Assembly (NCBI GenBank): GCA_012842605.1
Contig: DUSN01000094.1
Coordinates: 1-64,000 of the forward strand
DNA: 64,000 nucleotides
Origin: Clostridiales bacterium
GTDB lineage: Bacteria > Bacillota > Clostridia > Caldicoprobacterales > DTU083
Direction of reading: 5' to 3'
This document shows, piece after piece, positions 1 to 8,209 of the stretch (the stretch's first letter is position 1; every line of letters starts with the position of its first letter). A model generated the notes under the pieces. That model was given only the letters and a program-made list of their open reading frames with translations. It was not told the DNA's origin and did no database searches. The position numbers and the translations under genes are program-made.

Positions 1-1
1 C

Positions 2-30
2 TTGACATTCCTATTTAATACGTATATACT
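2..30 (+). promoter_or_regulatory. Sigma-A promoter for the kinase/SIS/M20 operon
   Basis: TTGACA at 2-7 and TATACT at 25-30 are separated by exactly 17 bases, a near-consensus housekeeping promoter. Transcription should start near position 37, about 40 bases before the kinase start codon. Confidence 0.8.
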
Positions 31-39
31 GATTGTAAA

Positions 40-51
40 TGGTAATTACCA
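40..51. promoter_or_regulatory. Palindromic operator candidate at the transcription start
   Basis: TGGTAATTACCA is a perfect 12-bp palindrome lying just after the -10 box at the expected transcription start. Its TGGT-N4-ACCA arms resemble the sites of GntR/HutC-type regulators of amino-sugar genes (NagR/DasR, TGGTCTAGACCA). That would suit the downstream NagK-like kinase and SIS protein. The regulator is not in the window. Confidence 0.45.
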
Positions 52-77
52 GTTGAGAACAACAATGAGCAGGTGCA

Positions 78-1040
78 ATGATGGAGCTGTATTGCGGATT
101 GGATTGCGGGGGTACAAAGACAAGTTGTGTATTAGCCGATGAAAATGGCAGGATTTTAGGGAAGGGAGAAAGCGGGCCTTCTAATTATTTAACATGTTCA
201 AAAGAGCTTGCTGCCCATTCAATAAAAGAAAGCATACAAATAGCATTTGATGATGCCAATCTGAAACCATGCAGATTGAGATGTACATATGCAGCTTCTG
301 CGGCGATTGAAGTAAACAATGGTGCAGGACATATTCCGTTTTTAATGTCATGTATAGATACAGCGTTAATATATGCGAATAGTGACGCTATGCCTGTTTG
401 GTTTGCTGTCGCCCGGAAGGAGCCTGCCATTGTTACAATATCAGGAACCGGAGCTGTTACCTATGCGTTTTGGGGACAGCAATTCATCAAGTCAGGCGGC
501 TGGGGGCCGTGGTTTGGTGATGAAGGTTCCGGTTACGATATTGGAAGAAAATTAATCAATGCAGCTTCACGTACACAGGACGGCAGAGAGGATAAAACAA
601 GTATCCTGCAGTCAGTATGCCGGCATTTTGCTATAGACGACTTTAATCAAATTTACAATATATTGAGAGCCGGAGACTGGCGCAGCATTATAGCTTCAGC
701 TGCTGTATGCATAAATGATTTATATCAAAACGGAGATCAAGCAGCTGTAGAAATTCTTCAAAATGCATCCAGAGAGCTTGTTCTTGCTGTGAAGACTGTT
801 TTGAAAAGAGCATGCTTTGACAGGAGTGTGCCCTTAATACTGTCCGGAGGGCTGTTAAAAGATGGTCAGCCCCTGAATAGCCTGGTACGGCAGCAGCTTT
901 GCAATGAAGATGGAATAAGCGAAATAGTTACGCCCCAGGTGCCCATTGCGGTTTCAGCTGCAGCAATGGCATTGTATGAAAACGGTAAAGAAAATAAGGC
1001 AGAAGAAATCTTGTTAAATTATAGGGAGAAACAATGGTGA
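78..1040 (+). CDS. BadF/BadG/BcrA/BcrD-family ATPase, N-acetylglucosamine-kinase-like
   Basis: This 320-residue cytoplasmic protein belongs to the ASKHA sugar-kinase fold. The phosphate-1 motif GLDCGGTKT lies at residues 7-15, a phosphate-2-like TISGTG near 120, the glycine-rich GGWGPWFGDEGSG near 140-152, and an adenosine-site ILSGGL near 255. This arrangement is typical of bacterial and mammalian N-acetyl-D-glucosamine kinases. The likely reaction is ATP-dependent phosphorylation of an (amino)sugar. The start could be either of two adjacent ATGs (78 or 81); the upstream ribosome binding site is weak. The stop overlaps the start of a deleted gene (see 1034-1176), then come SIS and M20 genes, suggesting an amino-sugar pathway. 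Substrate specificity is inferred only. Confidence 0.8.
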   Translation: MMELYCGLDCGGTKTSCVLADENGRILGKGESGPSNYLTCSKELAAHSIKESIQIAFDDANLKPCRLRCTYAASAAIEVNNGAGHIPFLMSCIDTALIYANSDAMPVWFAVARKEPAIVTISGTGAVTYAFWGQQFIKSGGWGPWFGDEGSGYDIGRKLINAASRTQDGREDKTSILQSVCRHFAIDDFNQIYNILRAGDWRSIIASAAVCINDLYQNGDQAAVEILQNASRELVLAVKTVLKRACFDRSVPLILSGGLLKDGQPLNSLVRQQLCNEDGISEIVTPQVPIAVSAAAMALYENGKENKAEEILLNYREKQW

Positions 1041-1176
1041 AGGCAGGATTTGCACGAATCGATACAACCCCTGAAAGAAACATGAAATATTAATTTTTCC
1101 CGGGAAGCCAAGGAGTTTGCTTAATGAATTGGATAAGCTGCTGAGATCTATGAAAGGAAAGGTTAATGGCATATGA
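1034..1176 (+). pseudogene. Deletion remnant of a ceramidase-like gene (N- and C-terminal ends only)
   Basis: An ATG at 1034 overlaps the kinase stop (ATGGTGA) with AGGGAG six bases upstream. It opens MVKAGFARIDTTPERNMKY and stops at 1093. The KAGFARxDxTP opening is the usual start of the neutral/alkaline ceramidase-like N-terminal domain (PF04734). In another frame, 1096-1176 reads as a plausible protein C-terminus ending in LLRSMKGKVNGI, and its stop overlaps the next start as ATGA. Both junctions look like translational coupling, so a full gene probably sat here and lost its interior. The family assignment rests on about 15 residues. Confidence 0.55.
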
Positions 1177-1904
1177 ACAAAGAGTACTTGAACAATATCC
1201 GGAGATTGCTGCAATTCGTAGAAAGCACACAAGCTGAGACCATTGATAAGGTTTCTGAAATATGTGCAGAGGCTATATATAAAAATAAGTTGTTATATTT
1301 TTTCGGCACAGGACACTCCCATATGATATGTGAGGAACCTTTTTACAGAGCAGGGGGACTCGCCTGCGTTTATCCCATACTGGAGTCGATTTTTATGCTG
1401 CATGAAGGTGCCAGTAAGAGCAGCATTTATGAGCGTATAGAGGGCAATGGTGCCGTTGCGGTAGCGGAAAGTGGTATTGGGGAAGGGGATGTGCTTTTTG
1501 TAATTTCCAATTCAGGGCGAAATTGCGCGCCGATTGATGCCGCTTTGGAAGCCCGGCGGCGTGGTGCAATTACAATTGCTATGACATCGCTTAAACATTC
1601 CAAATCAGTCTCTTCGCGTCATCCTAATGGAAAGCGTTTATTTGAAGTGTGTGATTTTTGTCTGGATAACGGCGGTGAACCGGGAGATGCATCGGTTTCT
1701 TTGGATGGAATTCAACAGAAGATCGGGCCTACTTCATCTGTTATTGATATCGTAATTATTAATACTGTTATTATTGGAACTGTTGAACGGCTGCTGAAAA
1801 AGGGAGTCAAGCCGCCTATATTTATCAGCGCAAATGTGGATAATAGCGAAGAACTCAACAGCGACATTTTAAAAGAATTCCGAACCCGAGTTAAGTTATT
1901 ATAG
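1173..1904 (+). CDS. SIS-domain protein (UPF0309 type)
   Basis: This 243-residue protein has one sugar-isomerase (SIS) fold, the phosphosugar-binding domain found in GlmS, MurQ and GutQ. Visible SIS features are the first strand and loop FFGTGHSH (about residues 41-48) and the phosphate-binding stretch VISNSGRNCAPIDAA (about residues 111-125). The HPNGKRLFEVCD and DNGGEPGDA segments match the UPF0309 family, whose reaction is not established. The ATG lies in an ATGA overlap with the remnant upstream, with GAAAGGAAAGG at 1151-1163 as a plausible ribosome binding site. It probably binds or isomerises the phosphorylated amino sugar made by the upstream kinase; this role is inferred from context. 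Confidence 0.8.
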   Translation: MNKEYLNNIRRLLQFVESTQAETIDKVSEICAEAIYKNKLLYFFGTGHSHMICEEPFYRAGGLACVYPILESIFMLHEGASKSSIYERIEGNGAVAVAESGIGEGDVLFVISNSGRNCAPIDAALEARRRGAITIAMTSLKHSKSVSSRHPNGKRLFEVCDFCLDNGGEPGDASVSLDGIQQKIGPTSSVIDIVIINTVIIGTVERLLKKGVKPPIFISANVDNSEELNSDILKEFRTRVKLL

Positions 1905-1994
1905 CAGCACTTTTATTATATTTGACATATAATATTGGCATATAATGTATGATATATAATTATGAAGTATTATATTTACAGAGGTAATATATAT

Positions 1995-3344
1995 ATGCAA
2001 ACATATGAGAATTTGCTTAATAGTGTCGAAAAGCATCGCAAGCTTATATTATCAGCTGAAAAATATATATGGAAACATCCGGAACTTGGGTATAAAGAGT
2101 GGAAAACAAGTGCTTATCTGGAAAGGGAGTTTGAAAAACTAGGCTATACCCTGACTAAGGCAGGAAATATTCCAGGATTTTACACAACTATCCAAACCGG
2201 GCGTCCCGGGCCTTGCGTGCTGATAATGGCAGAAATGGATTCACTGATTTGTCCGGATCATCCGGAAGCTGACAGAAAAACCGGGGCTGTACATGCCTGC
2301 GGACATAATGCACAATGCGCAGCCCTGCTGGGAATAGCTGCTGCCTTAAAAGAAGAGGGTGTGCTCGATGGACTGTCCGGTTCTGTCCGTCTTTGTGCCG
2401 TGCCTGCAGAAGAATTGATTGAGATTGGCTATCGCGAAACACTGAGACAAGCAGGCATTATCCGTTATTATGGAGGTAAGGTTGAGTTTCTGTACCGCGG
2501 ATACTTTGATGGTGTAGACATGGCCTTCATGTTCCATACAAGCGGTGGGGAATTACATTTTTCTGCAACTAAAGGCTCAAATGGCTGCATAGTGAAAAAT
2601 GTTAATTATAAAGGTGTAGCCGCTCATGCCGGAGGTGCTCCTCATAAGGGTATAAATGCCCTGTATGCTGCAAACTTGGGTATGCAAGCCATTAATGCTC
2701 TTCGTGAGACTTTCAGGGATTCAGATCATATACGCGTACATCCTATTATTACAAAGGGCGGAACTTCTGTTAATGTGATTCCCAGCGATGTTGTCATGGA
2801 GAGTTATGTTCGGGGAGCTGATATTAATATAATTTATGAAGTTAACAAGAAAGTAAACCGTGCTCTTAGCGGTACTGCTGCTTCTATTGGTGCCAATGTC
2901 TTTATCAGTGATCGCTATGGATATTCACCTTTAATAAATGATAAAAATCTGCTTGAGATTGCAGAAAAGGCAATGAGAATTGTTGCAGCTCCCGAAAATG
3001 TATCGGTTAAAGATGACTGGAGCACCGGTTGTACAGATATGGGAGACATATCTGCTGTTATGCCTGCCATTCACCCTTATGTCGGAGGTGCAGCCGGAAT
3101 TAGCCATGGAAGTAACTATTATATAGCTGACCCGGAAATTGCATGCGTGGAATCTGCGAAATGCCAGCTTGTGCTGCTGCACATGCTTTTATCGGATGAT
3201 GCTTCTGCAGCTAAAAAGGTGATTGATGAAAGGGCTGTGCGTTTCCCATCTGTACGTGCGTATTTTGAAGCAATCGATGCGTTTTTCCGGGACAAGGAGG
3301 CAGTTGTCTATAAGGAAGATGGAACTATAATTTTAGATTATTAG
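1995..3344 (+). CDS. M20-family metallopeptidase/amidohydrolase
   Basis: This 449-residue protein is an M20D-type aminoacylase/carboxypeptidase. The metal site is visible as AEMDSL, then HACGHNAQ (about residues 94-101), AEE near 140 and a C-terminal GISHGSNYY; the lid domain lies between. The family hydrolyses amide bonds such as N-acyl amino acids, indole conjugates or aminobenzoyl-glutamate using two metal ions. No signal peptide is present, so it is cytoplasmic. ATG 1995 is chosen because GAGGT sits at 1981-1985; an in-frame ATG at 1962 lacks a ribosome binding site. The 90-base gap before it is AT-rich with a TTGACA at 1922, so it may have its own weak promoter. Here it may deacylate an amino sugar or peptide; substrate unknown. 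Confidence 0.85.
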   Translation: MQTYENLLNSVEKHRKLILSAEKYIWKHPELGYKEWKTSAYLEREFEKLGYTLTKAGNIPGFYTTIQTGRPGPCVLIMAEMDSLICPDHPEADRKTGAVHACGHNAQCAALLGIAAALKEEGVLDGLSGSVRLCAVPAEELIEIGYRETLRQAGIIRYYGGKVEFLYRGYFDGVDMAFMFHTSGGELHFSATKGSNGCIVKNVNYKGVAAHAGGAPHKGINALYAANLGMQAINALRETFRDSDHIRVHPIITKGGTSVNVIPSDVVMESYVRGADINIIYEVNKKVNRALSGTAASIGANVFISDRYGYSPLINDKNLLEIAEKAMRIVAAPENVSVKDDWSTGCTDMGDISAVMPAIHPYVGGAAGISHGSNYYIADPEIACVESAKCQLVLLHMLLSDDASAAKKVIDERAVRFPSVRAYFEAIDAFFRDKEAVVYKEDGTIILDY

Positions 3345-3365
3345 CATAAAGGATCAAATAGAAAG

Positions 3366-3395
3366 ACTCCCCTTTAAGACGGGGAGTTATTTTTG
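3366..3395 (+). terminator. Rho-independent terminator after the M20 gene
   Basis: ACTCCCC (3366-3372) pairs with GGGGAGT (3381-3387) around an 8-base loop, followed by TATTTTTG. It closes the first operon. Confidence 0.85.
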
Positions 3396-3454
3396 TTATA
3401 TTTTAGTTTTGCAGCTAATATTAAATGATGATAGACAGGAAAACTTATATTTTT

Positions 3455-3478
3455 GTTGAATACAATAGTTGAATACAA
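3455..3478. repeat. Tandem GTTGAATACAA repeat upstream of the sugar kinase
   Basis: Two exact copies of GTTGAATACAA (3455-3465 and 3468-3478) lie in direct orientation 13 bases apart, 73 bases upstream of the FGGY kinase. Spacing close to one helical turn suggests a regulator binding two adjacent half-sites. No clear -35/-10 pair was found here. Confidence 0.5.
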
Positions 3479-3550
3479 ATTACAGATATCAGCCATCATA
3501 ACTCCCGTAGCTGCGCTTAATAATTAATATTATAGACAGGAGGTAAGCAT

Positions 3551-5143
3551 ATGAACAATGTACAAAGCTTAATTAATTTTGATGAAACGGTCCTGGGCAT
3601 TGAGCTTGGCTCAACTCGCATCAAGGCAGTGCTGATTGGGCCTGACCATCTGCCTGTTGCATCCGGTTCACACAACTGGGAAAACCGTTTTGAAAACAAC
3701 ATGTGGACATATCATCTTGAGGATGTCTGGACAGGACTGCAGGATGCCTATGCTGAACTGGCAGAAGATGTCAGGAAAAAATACGGTCAGACTCTCACAA
3801 GGGTAAAGGCAATAGGCATATCCGGCATGATGCATGGATACCTGCCCTTTGATAAGGACGGGAATCAGCTGGCAGAATTCCGGACCTGGAGAAATACTAA
3901 TACGGAACAGGCTGCTCCTGAGCTGACACAGCTGCTTGAGTTCAATATTCCTCACCGCTGGAGCATTGCTCACCTTTATCAGGCAATTCTGAACGGAGAG
4001 AAACACGTAAAGGATATTGATTTTCTTACCACTCTTGCAGGATATGTGCATTGGAAGCTTACCGGCGAAAAGGTACTTGGCGTTGGCGAAGCATCCGGTA
4101 TGTTTCCCATTGACAGTACAACCATAGATTATAACAGCGTAATGGTTTCAAAATTTGACAACCTGTTAAAGGATCGAGGGCTGCCCTTCAAATTACTTGA
4201 CATTTTGCCAAAGGTTAAGAATGCAGGTGAATTTGCAGGCGCATTGACTGCTGAAGGTGCCAAATTATTGGATCCGACAGGCGGTTTGCAGCCTGGAATT
4301 CCTTTCTGCCCGCCGGAGGGAGACGCCCAGACAGGCATGGTAGCCACCAACAGTGTAGCGCCGCGTACCGGCAATGTATCAGCGGGTACATCCATATTTG
4401 CCATGATAGTGTTGGAGAAACCATTGTCAAAAGTTTATACTGAGGTGGATATGGTTACTACTCCTTCGGGCAGTCCTGTAGCTATGGTACATAGCAATAC
4501 ATGCACATCAGACCTGGATGCATGGGTTCGTGTCTTTGGTGAGCTGGTTGAAGCGGCAGGGGCTAAGCTTACCAAGCCGGAATTATATGATCTTCTGTAT
4601 TATAAGGCATTGGAAGGGGATGCTGATTGCGGAGGTCTTGTAAGCTTTAACTACTATTCCGGTGAGCCTATTGCAGGCATAGACGGAGGACGGCCGTTAT
4701 TTGTCCGTAAGCCGGATGCAAAGCTTACCCTGGCTAATTTCATGCGGGCACACTTATTCTCCAGCATGGCAATTTTGAAAATAGGTATGGATATTCTTGA
4801 AAAAGAAAATGTTGCCCTGGACAGGCTTTTCGGACATGGCGGGCTGTTTAAAACCAAGGGTGTAGGCCAGAAATTGATGTCAAGCGCTTTGAACGTCCCT
4901 GTAGCAGTATTGGAAACAGCAGGTGAGGGCGGACCATGGGGAATGGCCTTGCTTGCAGCCTACATGGCAAATAAGAATGAAGGTGAAACACTTGAATCCT
5001 ACCTGGAAGACAAGGTGTTTAAGGATGCCAATGCTCAGTATGAATTCCCCGACCCGAGGGATAATGCAGGTTTTGCTGCCTTCTTAAGCAATTATAAAGC
5101 TTGTTTGCCGGTTGAACAGGCAGCTGTTGATTCACTTAAATAA
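3551..5143 (+). CDS. FGGY-family carbohydrate kinase (ribulokinase/xylulokinase-like)
   Basis: This 530-residue cytoplasmic kinase has the FGGY N-terminal phosphate loop [13 protein letters not shown] (about residues 15-27), the sugar-contact segment [13 protein letters not shown] near 92, the middle [12 protein letters not shown], and the C-terminal [12 protein letters not shown] and [13 protein letters not shown] adenosine-site motifs. It lies 20 bases before araA, so L-ribulose is the most economical substrate. Proteins of this type sit beside araA in many Gram-positives where canonical AraB is absent. Xylulose is the alternative. AGGAGGT at 3538-3544 sets the start. L-ribulose-5-phosphate 4-epimerase, the third step, is not encoded in the window. 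Confidence 0.8.
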   Translation: MNNVQSLINFDETVLGIELGSTRIKAVLIGPDHLPVASGSHNWENRFENNMWTYHLEDVWTGLQDAYAELAEDVRKKYGQTLTRVKAIGISGMMHGYLPFDKDGNQLAEFRTWRNTNTEQAAPELTQLLEFNIPHRWSIAHLYQAILNGEKHVKDIDFLTTLAGYVHWKLTGEKVLGVGEASGMFPIDSTTIDYNSVMVSKFDNLLKDRGLPFKLLDILPKVKNAGEFAGALTAEGAKLLDPTGGLQPGIPFCPPEGDAQTGMVATNSVAPRTGNVSAGTSIFAMIVLEKPLSKVYTEVDMVTTPSGSPVAMVHSNTCTSDLDAWVRVFGELVEAAGAKLTKPELYDLLYYKALEGDADCGGLVSFNYYSGEPIAGIDGGRPLFVRKPDAKLTLANFMRAHLFSSMAILKIGMDILEKENVALDRLFGHGGLFKTKGVGQKLMSSALNVPVAVLETAGEGGPWGMALLAAYMANKNEGETLESYLEDKVFKDANAQYEFPDPRDNAGFAAFLSNYKACLPVEQAAVDSLK

Positions 5144-5163
5144 AATAAATGGGGGATGAGAAG

Positions 5164-6633
5164 ATGAAACAGTACGAGTTCTGGTTTGTGGTAGGCAGCC
5201 AGTTTTTATACGGGCCTGAGGTGCTTGAAACGGTAGCTGCCCGTGCGGCAGAGATGGCTGACAAAATGAATGAATCCGGTCTGCTGCCATTTAAACTGGT
5301 GTATAAAGCCACAATAAAAACCAATGCAGAGATTACGAAAATAGTAAAAGAGGCAAATTATACTGATGAATGTGCCGGTATTGTTGCCTGGTGCCACACA
5401 TTCAGCCCGTCTAAAATGTGGATCAATGGGTTTGTTGATTTGCAAAAGCCTTACTGTCATCTTGCTACTCAGTACAATCAAGTCATTCCCAATGAAGAGA
5501 TAGACATGGATTTTATGAATCTTAACCAGGCAGCCCATGGCGACCGTGAGCATGGCTTTATCACTGCTCGTTTAAGGCTGCCCCGTAAAGTTATTGCCGG
5601 ATATTGGAAGGATGAGAATGTACAAAAACGTTTGGGCAGCTGGATGCGTGCAGCTGTAGGAGCAGTATTCTCAAAACAGATTAAGGTTATGCGTTTTGGC
5701 GACAACATGCGCGAGGTAGCTGTTACAGAGGGCGACAAGGTTGAAGCACAGGCAAAACTGGGCTGGCAGGTAAACACATGGCCTGTAGGCAGGCTGGCTG
5801 AGGTAATGAATCAGGTAACAGATGATGAAATCAACAGCATGATGGATTATTACAAAAGCAAATATGAGTTTGCCACAGATGATATAGAAACCGTGCGTTA
5901 TCAAGCACGTGCTGAAATAGCCATAAAGAAGATGCTGGATGAAGAAGGCTGTCAGGCTTTCTGCAACACATTCCAGGATTTATATGGCATGAAGCAGCTG
6001 CCGGGTCTGGCAACTCAGGACTTAATGGCGCGGGGCTACGGTTATGGTGCTGAAGGTGACTGGAAGACTGCTGCCATGACTGCTATAATGAAGGCAATGA
6101 GTGAAGGGCAAACCGGTGGTACGGCATTTATGGAGGATTATACCTACCATTTGGAAAAAGGCAATGAGTGCACCCTGGGCGCTCATATGCTGGAAGTATG
6201 CCCTTCCATAGCATCGGGCAAACCCCGTATTGAGATACATCCTTTAGGCATAGGCGATCGTGAACCGCCTGCACGCCTGGTATTTGAGGGCCGTGAAGGT
6301 CCTGCCATCCTGGTGAGCCTTGTGGATATGGGAGGCCGTTTGCGTTTGATCTGCCAGGAGGTACAGTGCATTAAGCCAATCATGGAAATGCCTAATCTGC
6401 CGGTAGCTCGTGTTATGTGGAAACCCATGCCGGATCTGAATACCAGTATTGAATGCTGGATTACAGCAGGCGGTGCACATCATACGGTGCTCAGCTACGA
6501 TGTAACGGCCGAGCAGATGCGTGACTGGGCCCGCATGATGGATATTGAGTTTGTGCATATCAGCAAGGATACTACAGTAGAAAGTTTAGAACATGTCTTG
6601 TTCCTGTCTGATCTTGCATGGAAGTTGAAATAG
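5164..6633 (+). CDS. araA: L-arabinose isomerase
   Basis: This 489-residue enzyme interconverts L-arabinose and L-ribulose in the cytoplasm. The N-terminus KQYEFWFVVGSQFLYGPEVL is the family hallmark. CHTFSPSKMWI, PYCHLATQYN, MDFMNLNQAAHGDREHG and the C-terminal GGAHHTVLSYDVT segment, which carries metal-binding His residues, are all recognisable. The length matches the usual 470-500 residues. An ATG at 5149 is in frame, but GGGGGATGAG directly precedes ATG 5164 and family members begin about here. It is co-transcribed with the FGGY kinase and followed by a strong terminator. No frameshift or missing active-site segment was noticed. Confidence 0.95.
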   Translation: MKQYEFWFVVGSQFLYGPEVLETVAARAAEMADKMNESGLLPFKLVYKATIKTNAEITKIVKEANYTDECAGIVAWCHTFSPSKMWINGFVDLQKPYCHLATQYNQVIPNEEIDMDFMNLNQAAHGDREHGFITARLRLPRKVIAGYWKDENVQKRLGSWMRAAVGAVFSKQIKVMRFGDNMREVAVTEGDKVEAQAKLGWQVNTWPVGRLAEVMNQVTDDEINSMMDYYKSKYEFATDDIETVRYQARAEIAIKKMLDEEGCQAFCNTFQDLYGMKQLPGLATQDLMARGYGYGAEGDWKTAAMTAIMKAMSEGQTGGTAFMEDYTYHLEKGNECTLGAHMLEVCPSIASGKPRIEIHPLGIGDREPPARLVFEGREGPAILVSLVDMGGRLRLICQEVQCIKPIMEMPNLPVARVMWKPMPDLNTSIECWITAGGAHHTVLSYDVTAEQMRDWARMMDIEFVHISKDTTVESLEHVLFLSDLAWKLK

Positions 6634-6671
6634 CTTAAAACAACAATTTAAAATAGTATAAAATAATAAAG

Positions 6672-6719
6672 GTCCCATATCCGAATCATGCTACATGTTT
6701 CGGATATGGGACTCATTTT
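6672..6719. terminator. Terminator between araA and the convergent lacI gene
   Basis: GTCCCATATCCGA (6672-6684) and TCGGATATGGGAC (6700-6712) form a perfect 13-bp stem with a 15-base loop, followed on the plus strand by TCATTTTG. Its position between convergent genes suggests it may work in both directions, although the minus-strand T-tract is poorer. Confidence 0.85.
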
Positions 6720-6747
6720 GTGGGGAAAATGGGTGTATATATATTTT

Positions 6748-6764
6748 ACTTGACATTGTAAAGT
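6748..6764. promoter_or_regulatory. Operator-like 17-mer in the araA-lacI gap
   Basis: ACTTGACATTGTAAAGT matches the palindrome at 8129-8145 at 15 of 17 positions. No convincing -10 box follows its TTGACA, so it is more likely a protein-binding site than a promoter. Confidence 0.4.
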
Positions 6765-6858
6765 AATATTGCTTGATTTTACTTGTATTATTCTTTGGAC
6801 ATTCACTAAGCCTTTTTTCTTTCAAATCTGCTGCATTGATAGAATATTTAGTCTGTTA

Positions 6859-7902
6859 TCAAAGCGCTTCTTTATTTATTTTACGTACTGAATCCCGTAC
6901 AACCAGCTCACAGGATATAGAAAGATTGCATTTATGAAGATGGCTTTTCTTTGTTTGTTCAAGCAATTGCATTACTGCAAGCTTGGCCATGAGGTTTCTG
7001 TCTACATGAATGGTGGTAAGTGCAGGTGTGACCAATTCAGAAACCTTTAAGTTGTCAAAGCCCATTATTGAAATATCCTCCGGAACACGGATGTTTTGTT
7101 CGCCAAGCAGCCCTATCAATGATATTGCGATCAAGTCGCCGGAACATAGCCAGGCGGTAGGATATTCGGGCAATTTTGACAGATATTTTCTAAGGATTTC
7201 AGCATTGTCAAGCAGCTCGAAATGATCCTGGGAACCAAAGATGCAGTACTCTTCATAGAGCGGCAGACCGGCTTCCATCACGGCTTGACTAAAACCACAC
7301 CAGCGTTCGTATACACTCTGTGCTACATATATAGGTCCAATAAAGCCGATCTTTTTATGTCCCGAACGTATTAAATAATCGACTGCTGTATATGCACCGC
7401 CGAAATTATCTGTGCCAACTGTCAGGATGGGCAGGTTATTATGGCGTATATCCACGGAAATAATAGGCTTATTTAATGTACATAATTTAGCCAGGTATTC
7501 CTTGCGGATAATACCGATAGCAAGGTAACCAATCACTTGCAGATGTTCGGACATTACGGGTAATTTTCCTTCCTCTTCATCTTTAGGTGATATACCCAGC
7601 ATTAAAACAGTATGTCCGGTCTTGCGTGCTTCATGTTCAATACTCCAAAAAATATCCGAATAAAAGTAGCTGTCATTACGAATATATTCCGGTACAAGAA
7701 CAACTATACAAGTTGGGCCGGCATTTTCCAATGCAGACAGTTTGCCGTAATTCATTTGTTTAGCAGTTTCCAGCACCTGCTTGCGCAATGCTTCACTGAC
7801 ACCGGGGCTATTATTCAGAGCCAGTGATACTGCATTCTTGGATATATTCAGCTTTTTTGCTATGTCTGCCATGGTTACTTTTTTTCTTCTATTACCGCTC
7901 AT
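6859..7902 (-). CDS. LacI-family transcriptional regulator
   Basis: This 347-residue repressor has an N-terminal helix-turn-helix (VTMADIAKKLNISKNAVSLA, about residues 9-28, then a hinge helix) and a periplasmic-binding-protein-like effector domain (VVLVPEYI through HVDRNLMAKLAV). The first ATG (at 7920) lacks a ribosome binding site, whereas GAGGAG (7918-7913) sits 10 bases before ATG 7902, so the latter is preferred. It is divergent from the ABC importer at 8210, and a perfect palindrome overlaps that promoter's -35 box, which makes it the probable regulator. The inducer is unknown; arabinose or the imported oligosaccharide are candidates. Confidence 0.9.
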   Translation of the reverse strand: MSGNRRKKVTMADIAKKLNISKNAVSLALNNSPGVSEALRKQVLETAKQMNYGKLSALENAGPTCIVVLVPEYIRNDSYFYSDIFWSIEHEARKTGHTVLMLGISPKDEEEGKLPVMSEHLQVIGYLAIGIIRKEYLAKLCTLNKPIISVDIRHNNLPILTVGTDNFGGAYTAVDYLIRSGHKKIGFIGPIYVAQSVYERWCGFSQAVMEAGLPLYEEYCIFGSQDHFELLDNAEILRKYLSKLPEYPTAWLCSGDLIAISLIGLLGEQNIRVPEDISIMGFDNLKVSELVTPALTTIHVDRNLMAKLAVMQLLEQTKKSHLHKCNLSISCELVVRDSVRKINKEAL

Positions 7903-7938
7903 CTGCAAGCTACTCCTCATTCATTATCTACGTATATG

Positions 7939-7967
7939 AGTATATCATTTACACATTAATTGGTCAA
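7939..7967 (-). promoter_or_regulatory. Promoter of the lacI gene
   Basis: On the minus strand TTGACC (7967-7962) and TATACT (7944-7939) are separated by 17 bases. Two direct CTTGAC half-sites like those of the importer operator overlap and precede the -35, suggesting autoregulation. Confidence 0.6.
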
Positions 7968-8128
7968 GTTATGTCAAGATGTTTGTAAAGTATTTTAGTT
8001 GATTTATATTTATATATCCAACAGATATACAGTAATCAATTGAAGTTAAATTGTAGAAAAATGATAAAAACAAAAATCAAACTTACCATAAATTGCTTTA
8101 TTATTTTTATTATGCGTTTATTTTATAT

Positions 8129-8159
8129 ACTTGACAATGTCAAGTTATGGTGATATATT
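8129..8159 (+). promoter_or_regulatory. Sigma-A promoter with overlapping palindromic operator for the sugar importer
   Basis: TTGACA (8131-8136), 17 bases, then TATATT (8154-8159) form a near-consensus promoter 51 bases before the start codon. The -35 is embedded in the perfect palindrome ACTTGACAATGTCAAGT (8129-8145, arms of 8 around one base). A LacI dimer bound here would block RNA polymerase. Confidence 0.8.
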
Positions 8160-8209
8160 AGTACTAACAACATGTGTAAGTACACATGTACATAAAAGGG
8201 GGGTAATAT

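Noticed and set aside
1922-1950. TTGACA followed by TATAAT upstream of the M20 gene
   Set aside because: The spacing is 13 bases, too short for sigma-A; the alternative TATGAT is 20 bases away. It is noted in the gene entry only as a possible weak promoter.
6857-6875. AAGCGCTT core resembling a CcpA catabolite-response element
   Set aside because: It coincides with the last codons and stop of the lacI gene on the minus strand (KEAL-stop), lies downstream of all nearby promoters, and matches the consensus only partly.
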